Assembly (NCBI RefSeq): GCF_029962835.1
Contig: NC_080588.1
Coordinates: 15,394,001 to 15,458,000 of the forward strand
Length of the DNA stretch: 64,000 nt
Direction: 5' to 3'
DNA from: Magnolia sinica
Lineage: Eukaryota; Streptophyta; Magnoliopsida; Magnoliales; Magnoliaceae
Of this stretch, positions 48,501-59,682 are shown piece after piece. Within the stretch, counting starts at the first letter, position 1, and every line of letters begins with the position of its first letter. Below the pieces are notes generated by a model. It ran no database searches. It saw nothing but the letters and a program-made list of their open reading frames with translations, and was not told where the DNA came from. The position numbers and the translations under genes are program-made.

Positions 48501-49260
48501 ACTGAGGAAGAGAGGGGGAGCTTCCGTCTACATGTTGAAGGGATACTCCCCTGGGCGAGTCGTCAGGGGGTTGAGGAGGAGTTCGTCAGGCTCTTCGAGT
48601 CATCCTCCATGGAGTAGACGATCGTCAAGATGACGACGGCGCTCCTTGAGGTGAGAACGTGATCATCACTGTTTCTCGCTTAGTCGGCCTTCTTCTTTGA
48701 TAGTAAACTGTTTTCTTCCTTATGCAGTTTGCGTCGTGCCCCCTGAAGGCCCGCGCTGAGCTGGCCAAGGCCAATAGGTAGGCCGTGGAAGTAAAGACTC
48801 GACTATCAATTGTAGAGACTCCGGCGGCATTTGTGACGATCGAGCTAGGGCGATGAAGGCCGCCCTTGAGGAGTCTGCAGCGGAGAGATCCCGTTTGGCC
48901 TCGTAATTGGAAGAGGCCAAGGCAACATATGAGAAATTCCACACAGAGCTCATCGAGACATGCAGCATGACCAACCGGATTAGAGAGGAGACTAAGGCCG
49001 CTCTCGTTGCGGCACGGCGAGAGGCTGTGGCGGAATATCAGTCTTCACAAACCTTCGAGGATGAGAGGAACTCTCTCTTTCGCCAAGGCTATGCCGAATG
49101 CATGAGAGGGATTAAGGAGAGCTTTTCCGAGCTTGACCTCTCTGGCTTCGACGAGAGTGAGTTGGGATCCGACAGTCCGGGTGATGTGGAAGTTTCCAAG
49201 GTGACTCCTGAGGTGGCTTCTTTAGTCGCTCCTGATGCGGTGGCCAAGCCTTCAAATTGA
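42510..49260 (+). pseudogene. E5 antisense additional ORF (PF04195-like), split by LTR A
   Basis: Plus-strand coding remains run opposite to gag-pol. An N-terminal piece (42510-42802, beginning MSGSTSSWEG) precedes LTR A. After it come 47428-47930 (GLRLPLQEIAQCLLGCLSMA, DLFGCVVLWAEME, the style of PF04195 'putative gypsy type transposon' proteins) and then 48204-48617 and 48907-49260. Those last pieces are proline/charge-rich with an alanine-rich coiled coil and an acidic end (SELDLSGFDESELGSDSPGD). Antisense ORFs of this type are known in Retand/RIRE2-like Tat elements, with unknown role. It ends convergent with pol. Fossil; family assigned by eye. Confidence 0.65.
42803..47427 (+). mobile_element. 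Giant solo LTR A (4.6 kb)
   Basis: It starts TATAAGACCC and ends GGGGCATGACA, flanked by CCAGC and CCAAT, a poor but possible duplication. It is the same family as LTR B, shown by a shared early block (GACCGCATCATCGTCGCAGTTCC against GACCGCGCCGTCGTCGCGGTTCC) and shared ends. It has a pyrimidine-rich leader-like region at 43170-43480 and no protein similarity. It interrupts the antisense ORF of E5, whose sequence resumes right after it. Source element unknown; the size suggests a long-LTR gypsy lineage. Confidence 0.75.
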
Positions 49261-49500
49261 TTTTAGGGAGCAAGATTCACTTTTGCTCCCTTTTTAACTT
49301 CAGGCACTTCAAGTACACTCAACGTTCGAGCCCGAGAGTCTATGATGTGGCGAGCATCGTTTATCCCCTTTTTTATGGCAATGTAACCCTGATGTAAATG
49401 CTAAAGTGATACCGATGTAACTTTGTTATCTGATCAATGAATACATTTTTTCTCGTAATCCATTATTCGATTTACATTATCTGTCATGGATCCTTGCATG
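49261..49500. other. Convergent tail-to-tail region of E5
   Basis: The plus-strand antisense ORF and minus-strand pol end towards each other here. The stretch contains AT-rich signals such as AATGAATACATTTTTTC that could serve as polyadenylation regions. No gene seen. Confidence 0.45.
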
Positions 49501-51476
49501 TTTATCGATGAAGGATGAGCATTGATTGTCTATCGGCCAACTAAGGGATAGTAAATCTTGAGATGCTCGGCATTCCAAGGATGAGGCAATAGTTGGCCGG
49601 TCAGGTCTTCTAATCAATATGAGTCGGGTCGGACGGTGTTTGCAATCACATAGGGTCCTTCCTAGTTGAGCCCCAACGTACCTGCATCGACCTCCTTAGT
49701 ATTTTGGAATGTCTTCCGGAGGACTAAGTCTCTCAATCAGAACCTTCTAACTTTAACTTGAGCATTGTAGAACTGAGACACTTGTTGCTAACGGACGATT
49801 ATCCAAAGCCGATCTTATTCTCTCCGTTCTTCCAGAAGATCGAGGCCGAGCGCCAGTAGTTCCTCGTTGTCCTATTCATAGAATGAGTTTACTCTGGCGG
49901 TTGGTAGTCCAATCTCCATAGGGGTGAACGCTTCCGACCCATGGACTACCAACCGTCGTAGTTTACTCTGGCGGTTGGTAGTCCAATCTCCATAGGGGTG
50001 AACGCTTCCGACCCATGGGCTAGGGAAATGGGGTTTCTCCTGTCGCAGCTCGAGCTGTGGTTCGGTAAACCCACAAAATCTTAGGGAGTTCCTCTGCCCA
50101 AGACCCTTTAGCCCTGTCGAGTTTGGTTCGAAGGTGTTGCTTTATGATCTTATTAATTGCTTCGACTTGTCCATTTTCCTAGGGATGTCATCTTCGCATC
50201 TGATCCCGAGATTTTTGCACATCTCTTGGTACTGCCTATTGTCGAACTGTTTCCTGTTGTCGAAGACGATAGTCCGAGGTATCCCGAATCTGCAGATAAT
50301 ATTTTTTCAAACAAAATTCATGATTTTTTGCTTAGTTATCTTGGCCAACGGCTCGGCCTCGGCCCATTTGGTGAAGTAGTCGACAGCGACGACGCGAACT
50401 TGGTTTGACCCTTCCCGGTAGGGAAAGTTTCGATGATGTCGATCCCCCATTAAGAGAAGGGTCATGGCCCAGCCATGGGGGTGAGCTCCTCTGGTGCCTG
50501 CTGAGGAACGATTGCAAACCTTTGGCATTTATCACAGCTCTAGATGAGCTTCCGTGCATCATGTTGGATGGTCGGCCAGTAATAGCCCTACTGTATCACT
50601 TTATGAGCCAAAGATCATCCTCCAGAGTGATTCCCGCAGATGTCTTCATGGATCTCTCTTAGGACATAATCAGCCTCACTGGGATGCAGGCATCTCAGGA
50701 GAGGCACGAAAAAATCCTTTCTTGTATAGTAACCCATTGAGAAAAGTATAACAAGCAGATCGGATCTTTAGTCATCCTGCCTTGGCTCGATCTTCGAGCA
50801 GCTCACCAGTCTCGAGATAACGAATGATTGAGTTGGCCCAGGTAGGTCCCGAGTCAATCGGGAGCATAGTTGCGGCATCAGTCTCATCGACGCTCGGCTT
50901 AGCCACAAACTCGACTGGAATGGATCTAGGATATCATCTTCATCGGTTGTGGCGAGCCTCGCTAGTAGATCAGCTTTGGAGTTCTCACCTCTCGAGATTT
51001 GGACACGGTGCAATGTTGAAAACCGATGATCAATTCTTTAGCTTTGTTCAGGTAGGCCCTTAGTCGCTCTTTTCTAGTCTGATGATATCGGCCATCTGGT
51101 TAAAGACCAATTGTGAATCGCTGTATACGTCGAGATGGGTGACCCCCAACCTAGCTGTCAAACGAAGTCTGAGGAGCAAAGGTTCATAATCAGCTGTGTT
51201 ATTGGATGCTTGAAATTCAAATCTCAAAGCATACTGCATGTACATGTGATCAGGAGTTTTCAGGACAGGGTAGGGTCGGGAAGGGCAATGGAATCTAGCT
51301 GCTCCTGATTTGACTGAGTGGTCGAACCTTTAGGAGAGTCGGGTTGGTTAGAGTCAATCATTGGTGGCTCGAATTGCTGTGTGACTTTGACAATGAAGTC
51401 GACCACGCTTGGCCTTTGATCATGACCCTGGGTTTGTACTGGATGTCGAGCTCGCTTAGTTCTATCACCCACTTTG
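49500..51476 (-). pseudogene. E5 integrase and RNase H remnants
   Basis: The integrase core word VVAVDYFTKWAEAEPLAKIT is at about 50330-50420, with the rest of the core to the left and the zinc-binding part to about 50760. RNase H is at 51060-51245 (ALRFEFQASNNTADYEPLLL, THLDVYSDSQLVFNQ), and the HLTKWVIELSE block at about 51450 marks the link to reverse transcriptase. This RNase H type is typical of Tat elements. It is a fossil. Confidence 0.85.
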
Positions 51477-52139
51477 TGAGGTGTGAGGCTCGAATCCTAG
51501 TCTGTACCATTCCTTAGACTTCCACAGTCCTCCCGGTCGAATTTGGACAAACCGCAACCTATAATCGGCATTTGCGCGTGACCCTGAGTCACACCCTGTC
51601 ATTCCAAGTCAACTCAACTCGAAACTTGTACCCTTGTGACCGCGCCGTCGTCGCGGTTCCAACGCCGCGTCTCACACGCCGATGTAATACCCAGGCCAGG
51701 AGCTGTGGGCCTGCGTATATTTTGAGGAAACACCACGCATTGTGAATATTGAAAGAATCTCTATAACCCATCACATCAATCAATAAAGTACAACCCATCA
51801 CTCTATTCCATCCCTAAGTACGCAAGCCATCCCCCAAGTCAAATCTCTCTTATACAACCCATACCACCCATCACCCATCACTCCATTCATTACCCATCTC
51901 TCTCTCCTTACATCTCCTTTCTCTCTCATTCTTTCTACCATTTTTCCAAGCAACCCCAAGGAGAGAAACGTCCAAGCTAAGGAGAGAAAAGAGAGGAGCA
52001 TAGTTTGGCCCACTTCCTACCACCAATCTCCCATCCTAGCCATCCAGCCTTCATCAACTTTCATCAAAGGGAAATCCAAGGAGTTTAGGAGTCCAAGGAG
52101 CCAAGAATGAGTGAAATCGGTGGGTGCTCATAGCGTTAG

Positions 52140-53240
52140 ATCTTGAATTAATGTAAGGCCCACTTATGATGGGACCCATTTTGATGTGTGTTGTAGATCT
52201 TAGAGGGGCCCATAGTGGCGGGGTCCCTCCACTACGCCGTCTCTCTATCTCTCTCTTCCATATTTTGCAGCCCACTATGATGAATGCATTTTAACCATGC
52301 CATCCACCAAGTGGGACACACCCGCTGTCCAACCGAGGCCCACGTTGTTGTTCACCTTGTGGCTCATTTGGGCAGGCCCTATTTGAAGGGAAAGCATGAT
52401 ATTAGCTTGATCCATGGACCCCACCCTGATTTGTATGTGGCCTGCATCCAGGTCGTTTGTCTTCTGGACGCTGGGCCAGCAGCAGATGTGGGTCCTATTA
52501 ACGTCAGCAAGTTCCACGGTCCCACCGTGAGATATATTTTATACCGAAACTATCCATCCATTTTTTTGGCAGCCATGGGACCCACTGCACACATGCTACA
52601 CGTGTGGAGGTGGGGCCCACATTGATGTATGTGTCCTATATCTAAGCTGTCTGTTGGAGGGATGGTGGATCCAAGCTATCCACACGTGTTGCATTAACAT
52701 CTGCAAGTTCTGTGGGCCTGATCACCAAGTATGTGTTATATCTAATCGTCCATCTACTGGTGGTCCCACGTGAGCAGATCAGAGGGTCTGATCATGAGGT
52801 ATGTGTTTTATCACATCGCCCATCTGCTGGACGAGCAACACTTAGCTGTTGTGCATCCACGGCAGCTAGTTCTGTGGGACCCACCTGATGTATGGATCTC
52901 ATCCACGTCGTGTGTCCATCTGGACCATGGACCACTATGATATATGTGTTTTATCTAAGTCGTTCGTCCATCTGGATGGGACCCACCATATATGTTTTAT
53001 ACACACACCTTCCATGTGTATGGGACGGTGGGCCCTAATGTTTGTGGCCTACCCTGATGTATATATTGTATATCCACCGTCCATTTATGTGGACCACACC
53101 ATGATATATGTGTTTTATCTCCACCGTCCAGCAATACACCATGTTGCATGTGTTTTATCCAGCCATCCAGTCCACTAGCGTGGACCCCACCATGATATAT
53201 GTGTTTTATCCTATGTCGTCTAGCAATTGTGGGGCCCACG
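52140..53240 (+). repeat. Imperfect ~50 bp repeats in LTR B
   Basis: Roughly twenty diverged copies of a unit made of GTGGGACCCACC, TGATGTATGTGTTTTATC and CCACACCGTCCATCT, varying in spacing. LTR A has the same words only sparsely (44290-45260). The non-coding repeat at 1-949 shares them too. Confidence 0.75.
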
Positions 53241-53454
53241 TGAAGTATGTATTTCATTCATACCGTCCAACAGCAATCTGAACGCTGCTGGACAGCAGTG
53301 ATTAAACGCCCACCATTAAAATCTTCTGGGCCCCATTGTGATATTTGTGGAGGGGCCGAGCAAGTGGCACATTTTTTTGGATGGCCCATATCCAGAGGGA
53401 CCCACTGTGATGTGTGTTTTACCCAGGTCGTCCATCCATGGGCCATCCTTTGTA

Positions 53455-53985
53455 AGGCCCAGTAAGCCCATGTAAGGAGGGCCCATTGCAATGTATATGA
53501 GGCCCATATGATGAGGCCCAATGTGTTATATTTGAGGCCCATTTGGTGAGGCCCCATGTAATGTTTATATGGCCATGAGTGAGGCCCAATGTGATGTTTA
53601 TTAGGCCCAAGCAATGAGGCCCATTGTGATGCATTTGAGGGCCAGGCGATGGGGCCCATTGTGATGTATATTAGGCCCGTATGAGCGGCCATTGTGATGT
53701 ATATTAGGCCTGTGTGAGAGGCCTACTGTGTATAGGAGGCCCACTATGTATGTGTAAGGCCCACTGTTGTGTGTGAGGCCCACCTGTTGTATATGAGGCC
53801 CGTGCTTAAGGTCCGATGAGATGTATACGCGGCCCAAGTGATGAGGCTCATTGTGATGTATATGAGGCCCATGAGTGAGGCCCAATGTGATGCAATGTGG
53901 CCCATGAGTGAGGCCCATCGTGATGTATATTAGGCCCTTGAGTGAGGCCCATGGTGATGTGTATTAGGCCCTTGTGTGAGGCCAT
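53455..53985 (+). repeat. ~35 bp tandem array in LTR B
   Basis: About 15 copies of a unit close to GAGGCCCATTGTGATGTATATTAGGCCCATGAGT. The open frames that run through it on the minus strand encode only repeated Gly-Leu-Thr-His type peptides and are artefacts of the repeat. Confidence 0.85.
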
Positions 53986-54290
53986 GGGCCCACTATACGT
54001 TTGGCTCTATGTGGGCCACTCCTTGGGAGCAATGTTGGTTAAATGTCCACATTGATGGGCGATGATGGTTAAATGTTCACATTATGACCTTCCCTTAAGC
54101 CTTTGTTAGACCCATTCTCATTATTCTGGGTCAACCTAAATCATTGGGCTCCATTGATGTTGCATGGTTCATCATGGCTGTACACGAATGGCTCCGTGCT
54201 ACTAGATTTGCATATCCATGGCCGAGAGCCGATCTTTATATTATGGTTTAGATCGGTTGTTCATCTATGGACCTGCCTTGCATATAGGCC

Positions 54291-54347
54291 AATTATCGAG
54301 GTCGATTATCGATGTTGATTATCGATGCCGATTATCGATGCCGATTA
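54291..54347 (+). repeat. 13 bp tandem repeat GATTATCGATGCC
   Basis: Four units (54291, 54304, 54317, 54330) and a partial fifth, in LTR B. Confidence 0.9.
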
Positions 54348-55174
54348 TGAGTATGTGACAGCATAGCATTATGATACATGCCTATACGCATCATCTGCAT
54401 GTGTGTTATGAGATGTGAATTGACCATTGTATATGTCATAGGACAAGTTGTTTATGGGACTCCCTAATGAGCGCACGGTATGCGCAGGATTGATGCAGGA
54501 TTGGACTGTGTGACACATACATCTTACATTTTGTGATGTGACTACTGTATGCCCTAGCGACATCAGGGTCGTGGCCTCCTCAGGCATATCGTGGATAGCT
54601 AGATGGGACACCAGAAATCTTTTTCTACATAGGGTGGCATAGATGTCCCTGGGTGAAAGTCCCTAAACCTTTGTGGTCAGGAGACGCTCCAACGTCTAGA
54701 CCAAGTGGATACATGAGTGCCTGAGTGCCGAATACCAGTAGGTCGCGTCTCTCACTATGTCGTGATCGGTTGGAAGGGAGTGTGGCCTTACCCACCCGAG
54801 GGTAGGGGGCATAGCTAGGCTGAGTTTGAACAGATCGTAAATGGGTCCACTATCGATGTGCTGGGTAGATATTGACTTACTACTGGCCAGGAGGATAGTG
54901 AGGTCTCTTCCACTTACATGGTTGCGCGTCCAGTGGATGGCGATCGCGTGTAGAGTGTACTATACCCCGGTGATGATCCTAAAGATGTACAGTACTGATA
55001 TGTGGACTTATTGAGCAAGAGTTGCATACTCAGTATTTTACTCATTCATTCATTCATTCACTCACTATCCACTCGGGCTGGTGGTGCGTAACTAATTATT
55101 ACATACCTTCGCAATGGCAAGGATTTTGGTTGGGGCGCACGACTAACCTGAGATCAGGAGTCTACCACATTAAG

Positions 55175-55224
55175 TCTGGCTATCTAAATTTAGGTATGGT
55201 CTGGCTATCTAAATTTAGGTATGG
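55175..55224 (+). repeat. 25 bp direct duplication in LTR B
   Basis: TCTGGCTATCTAAATTTAGG... occurs twice, back to back, with a period of 25 bp. A short (ATTC)n run lies nearby at about 55043-55060. Confidence 0.9.
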
Positions 55225-56016
55225 GACTAGTTTAGATAGAAGTCCCTTGTAATGGACCCCATAGCCTGCGATACTACGTACTATCATCCCAACTTCACAC
55301 TCCAGCTTAGTCATTTCATTCACACCTCATATTGCATTACATCTGTGAAATATGATATTTTAGGTTACTATGTTACCCTAGATGAGGTTGACGGTATTCG
55401 TGGACTCATCAAGATTTACATATTGCATTGAATCCTCGGTATTCGTTGTTTGTCTTACTATGTCTCTGCCTTGAATAGCTAATCTACATTGCTTCCTTAG
55501 TATATGTTATTGGCCTATTATGTTTTTGCATTACATAGGCTGAATAAGGCTAATGGTATTTATGCACTTACCAGCATGTTTTCGCATTGCTCTGATATTG
55601 CATACGTGGCACTTACCTTGCGCACACACTTATACCACCCTCTAAGCTTTCTATAAGCTTATATACGATAGATGTGTGTAGGTGGCATTAGGTCGCAGCA
55701 GTGTTAGCTTAGAGTGTGCATCTGTCTTCTAGAGCTTTGATTTTTTATATATGAATTTCCCTTTCAGCACTGTATTCAACCGTTTATATTAGTGGATATG
55801 TGATGATGATGTTGCCTTTGTGATTTGGGTAAACTTGTGGTATGCTTCTTACGAGATAAATGTATGTTGGGAATCCTCCTTGTAAGATCCCAGGATCGGA
55901 ATATGGCGTATGGGCTCTGGGAGCCGAGAATGGGGTACTACGGAGACTGTTGGCACCGGATTTAGCGATCGGGAATTCTGTGAGCCTGGTTTCTGAATTT
56001 AGGGCTTGACATGAGG

Positions 56017-57180
56017 CATCCTGAGGCTTCCAACTTCTGGAATATTTGTCACAAGGGTTGATCGGTAAGAATGACAATCGAATGAGCTTGGAAGTATGGT
56101 CGCAAGCGTCAGGAAGAGGTGACCAGTGCTAGGGCCACTTTCTCCAAGTCAGATACCTCGTTTCTTCCAGGACAAGTGTTTTGCTGACGTAGTAAACCAG
56201 GAACTATTTTCCCTCATGTTTGTGAATCAGGGCCGAGCTTACAGCTGCGTCGGATACTGCCAGGTAGATCAATAGCGTTTCGCCCAGCTCAAGTTTGGAG
56301 AGCAAGGGCGGCGATCCTAAGTATATTTTCAGCTCCTAGAAGGCTACTTCGCATCGTCTATCCAGTTTACCATTTATCGACCCTTTAATTGCTTGAAGAA
56401 TGGGAAGCATTTGTCTGTGGCTTAGGACACAAAGCGATTGAGCGCAACCACTCTTCTAGTAAGTCTCTGAATGTCCTTAATCATCTTTGGTGAGTTCATG
56501 TTCAGCAAAGCCTGGATCTTCTCAGGATTTACCTCGATACCTCGCTGACTGACTAAAAAACTGAGAAACTTTCCCAAGCTCACACCAAATGCACACTTGC
56601 TCCGGTTCAGTTTCATCTAGTACTCGTGATGGATGAGGAACATTTCCTCAAAGTCGTCTATGTGATCTGTAGCCTTGATGCTCTTGACAAGCATGTCGTT
56701 AATGTATACTTCCATTATCCACCCTATCTGGTGGGCGAACATTAAATTGACCAACCTTTGATAGGTCACTTCTGCATTCTTTAACTCAAATGGCGTCACT
56801 GGGTAACAATAAAGATCTTTATCGATGACGAAGGTAGTTTTTGATTTATCAGATGGGTGCATTACAATTTGGTTGCAACCTGAATAAGCATCCATAAAAC
56901 TAAGTAACTCGTGCCCCGCAGTACTGTCGACTAACTGGTCGATCCTGGGAAGACGCAAACTGTCCTTCGTGCAGGCCTTATTTAGGTTGGTATATTCTAC
57001 ACGGACCCGCCACTTCCCATTTACCTTCTTGACTAATACGATGTTAGCTACCCACTCGAGATAGTACACCTCCTCAATAAACTTGGCCTTGAGGAGCTTA
57101 CTGACCTCTTCCTCGATTACGATATATCTCTCAGGGCTGAGGGCACGCCGTTTCTGTTGAACCGGTTTATAGGTCGGGTT
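56017..57180 (-). pseudogene. E5 reverse transcriptase remnant
   Basis: The segments 56617-57069 (WVANIVLVKKVNGKWRVRVE, LPRIDQLVDSTAGHELLSFM, DAYSGCNQIVMHPSD) and 56422-56616 (LNRSKCAFGVSLGKFLSFLV, SQRGIEVNPEKIQAL) carry the fingers-palm and the connection of gypsy reverse transcriptase. The part nearest LTR B is the start of the RNase H region (KLEAS block). It is a fossil. Confidence 0.88.
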
Positions 57181-57687
57181 GATCTTGAGTCAATGAATGA
57201 TGACTGAAGGGTCAATCCCTGGCATATATTTGTGAGACCATGCAAAAATGTTGGCATATCGCTGCAACAGAGCTATCAACTTGTCCTTTAACGGTGACGA
57301 GCCAATTTGAAGGGTTTTGAAGACGTCAGATTCATCCAGAAATACTTGGACGAGGTCTTCTATAGGTTGGCCAGGCTCAGGAGATTCGTCGCGAGGGTCC
57401 AGGAACTCAATTGTTACTACTTTGGATGGAGCTTTCAGCGCTATCGCATAGCATTGTTGAGCATCGTGCTGATCTCCTTTAACGATCCCAACTCCCAACT
57501 TCATCAGGAACTTCATGGATAGATGATATGCTAAAACTATAGCTCAGAGAAGGCATAGCGAAGGCTGACCAAGAATAGCATTATATACTAAAGATTGGCC
57601 GACTACTAGAAAGTTAACCATCACCATCGCTTGGTTTGGCGCATCCCTGGCAGTGAGGGGAAGTTGAATGATTCCTTCAGGGAGGAT
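57181..57687 (-). pseudogene. E5 protease-RT linker remnant
   Basis: A minus-strand stretch (57190-57516) with LQRYANIFAWSHKYMPGIDP, the conserved word just before reverse transcriptase in Tat elements (FAWSPSDMPGI in relatives). No separate domain. It is a fossil. Confidence 0.75.
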
Positions 57688-58101
57688 TTATCCACATAAA
57701 AAACTTATCAGAGTTCGCATGGGACGCAATGTGGACTGTTCGATACTCATCATATTGAATGCCTGGGTGAATAGCACGTCTACGGATGACCCTGTATCGA
57801 CAAGGACCCTGAATACCTTAGGGTTTACAATAGTGACGGAGATGACCAGGGCGTCATCATGCGGATGATGGATGCCCTGGGCGTCTTCCTCTATGAACAT
57901 CACACTGTATTTCTCTAATTTTCCTTCCTTTATAGGTCGAGCTAAGACCATGATCTCAGACTCAAGTTGATTGATACTCCTTGCATGAGTCTTGTGAATG
58001 TTGTTTGAGTCACCTCCGCCCTTGGGCCACCGATAATGGTTCGAATTTCTTCCATCGGTCGTTATCATTCGGGCGTTCTTCCGCAGCCACAGTTCTGTCA
58101 A
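57688..58101 (-). pseudogene. E5 aspartic protease remnant
   Basis: It contains RVLVDTGSSVDVLFTQAF, the D-T/G-G-S-S active-site block of gypsy retropepsin, after the HPHDDALVISVTI word typical of Tat elements. In the family it cuts the polyprotein. It is a fossil. Confidence 0.87.
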
Positions 58102-58351
58102 TCCCTGAATCTACATGCTCGTCGAGATTTCCTTTTCGAATAAGTCTCTCGATCTCCTATTTCAGGTTATAGCAGCCACTCGTATTGTGTCTGTGATCAC
58201 GGTGGAAGTGACCATACCTGTTCTTGCTTCGTCAGTCGGGATTGCCTCGTAGCTTATTTGGCCAGTTGATGAAGTGTTCACCATTTATTTCCATCAGGAC
58301 TTTCTCCTGAGATTTATTGAGCAGGGTGTACATTGTGAACTTATTGTCAGG

Positions 58352-59677
58352 TCATTTTCCAGACCTGCGTTCGTCCCGAGGCCGATCATCTTTCCGTTTC
58401 TTACTGACATTGGCCGAGTCGATCTCTTTCTTCGTCGATCCTTTTATCGAGGCATTCTTCTTTTGGGCTGCCTCTTGCAAAATCCTGGATTCCTCAATGT
58501 CGGCGTACTTTTGTGACTGGTTCATGAACTCGGCCAATGTAGACGAGGGGTTCTTATCTAAGGAGAAGAGAAAGGGCTTATCTCTTAGCCCTTGCATGAT
58601 GGCATTCAGGGCTGTTTCATCCGAGTATTTTCGAACCTGTAGGGCTTCAAGATTGAAGTGTCTGATGTAGTCCTTGAGGAGTTCCCCTTCTCTTTGAACT
58701 ATATTGTTCAGATGCGCTGACGCTTTAAGTTTCTTCTTTCTCCCAATGAAGTTCGTGACGAACACCTCACTAAGTTCGGCGAACAAACTTATGGACCTCA
58801 GTTTTAGTTGTTTGAACCAGAGCCGGGCAAAGTCAGACAGGGTAAGTGAAAAGGCTCGGCACATAACCGCGTCCGAGGCATCGTGCAACTCCATATAGGT
58901 CCGAAAGGACTCGACATGTTCAATTGGGTCAGCCTTCGTGGTGTAGAGTGCGATCTGCGGCAAGCGGAACCTGTCTGGTAGTCGAGCTCGCATTATGTCA
59001 GCTGTGAATGGGGATTCTATTTCCTCCCTTCCAGAGGAATTAGCTAACTAATTCTGCTTCATATCTACAATCTATTTCTGCAAATTTTGGATTTCAATCC
59101 TCCACGGCTCTTCGTCATCCACAGTTCCTTCAGCTGGGGGTCGGTTGCGCCTCCTCTGATCTATTTCATATCGAAGGTCAGAAGCGGGTAAAGGGACGAT
59201 TCCCAAAACATGAGTCAGAGCCAGCTCACTGGATCCTGATGTTGGCTCGGTTGAGAAGCTGCTCACGGGGCAGAAGGTCATGGGTTGGTGAACTGGAGGA
59301 CGTCACTCGACTGTCCTTCCCTCTGGTTAGGCTTCTGCTCTTACTGGGATTGTATTTGTTCTAGCATCTACCTCATGTAATCTAGGTCGAACCTGATGTC
59401 TCTCTCCCAAGCATCATGCTGGCCATTTCCCCGGTTCCACTGAGTACACCTAGTCGAACCGGAGGTTTCTTGGCTGGCTAGAGAGCCCTGGCAAGTTTCC
59501 TATCTCACTGGCTGGTCCGCGGGGTCGTGGGGCATGGCCAGCCGCTAGCAGGGTCGCGATCGGGGTCACCTCAGAAGGGCTTTGAACTTTCTTTTTCCCT
59601 CTTGCCATGGCAGGTTCTGTAGTGTTCTTAGTAGAGTGAAAACGACTTACAAATGCCGATCCCACAGACGGCGCCAA
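58352..59677 (-). pseudogene. E5 gag remnant
   Basis: The main part (58352-58993) has ALYTTKADPIEHVESFRTYM, MCRAFSLTLSDFARLWFKQL and LKDYIRHFNLEALQV, the capsid-core words of Tat/Ogre gag. It ends in a basic tail (KRKDDRPRDERRSG). The N-terminal part (59072-59677) is low-complexity and proline-rich. The primer-binding site follows on its right. It is a fossil. Confidence 0.87.
59661..59676 (-). other. E5 primer-binding site
   Basis: TGGCGCCGTCTGTGGG on the minus strand, a few bases inside the 5' LTR. Tat/Ogre elements use a site of this kind (I recall tRNA-Arg; not checked). Confidence 0.85.
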
Positions 59678-59682
59678 TCCGT

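Larger units (their letters stand above)
51482..56011 (+). mobile_element. Giant solo LTR B (4.5 kb)
   Basis: It starts TGTGAGGCTCG and ends AGGGCTTGACA, with the perfect 5 bp duplication TGAGG (51477-51481 and 56012-56016). It splits the reverse transcriptase/RNase H part of E5. It is the same family and orientation as A, but its middle is filled with tandem and near-tandem repeats (52140-53990). No coding content. A solo LTR is the simplest reading, since no second LTR or internal region is present. Confidence 0.83.

Noticed and set aside
53258-53918. Overlapping minus-strand open frames with repeated Gly-Leu-Thr-His peptides
   Set aside because: They simply translate the 35 bp array of LTR B. 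Several frames are open at once, and there is no domain.
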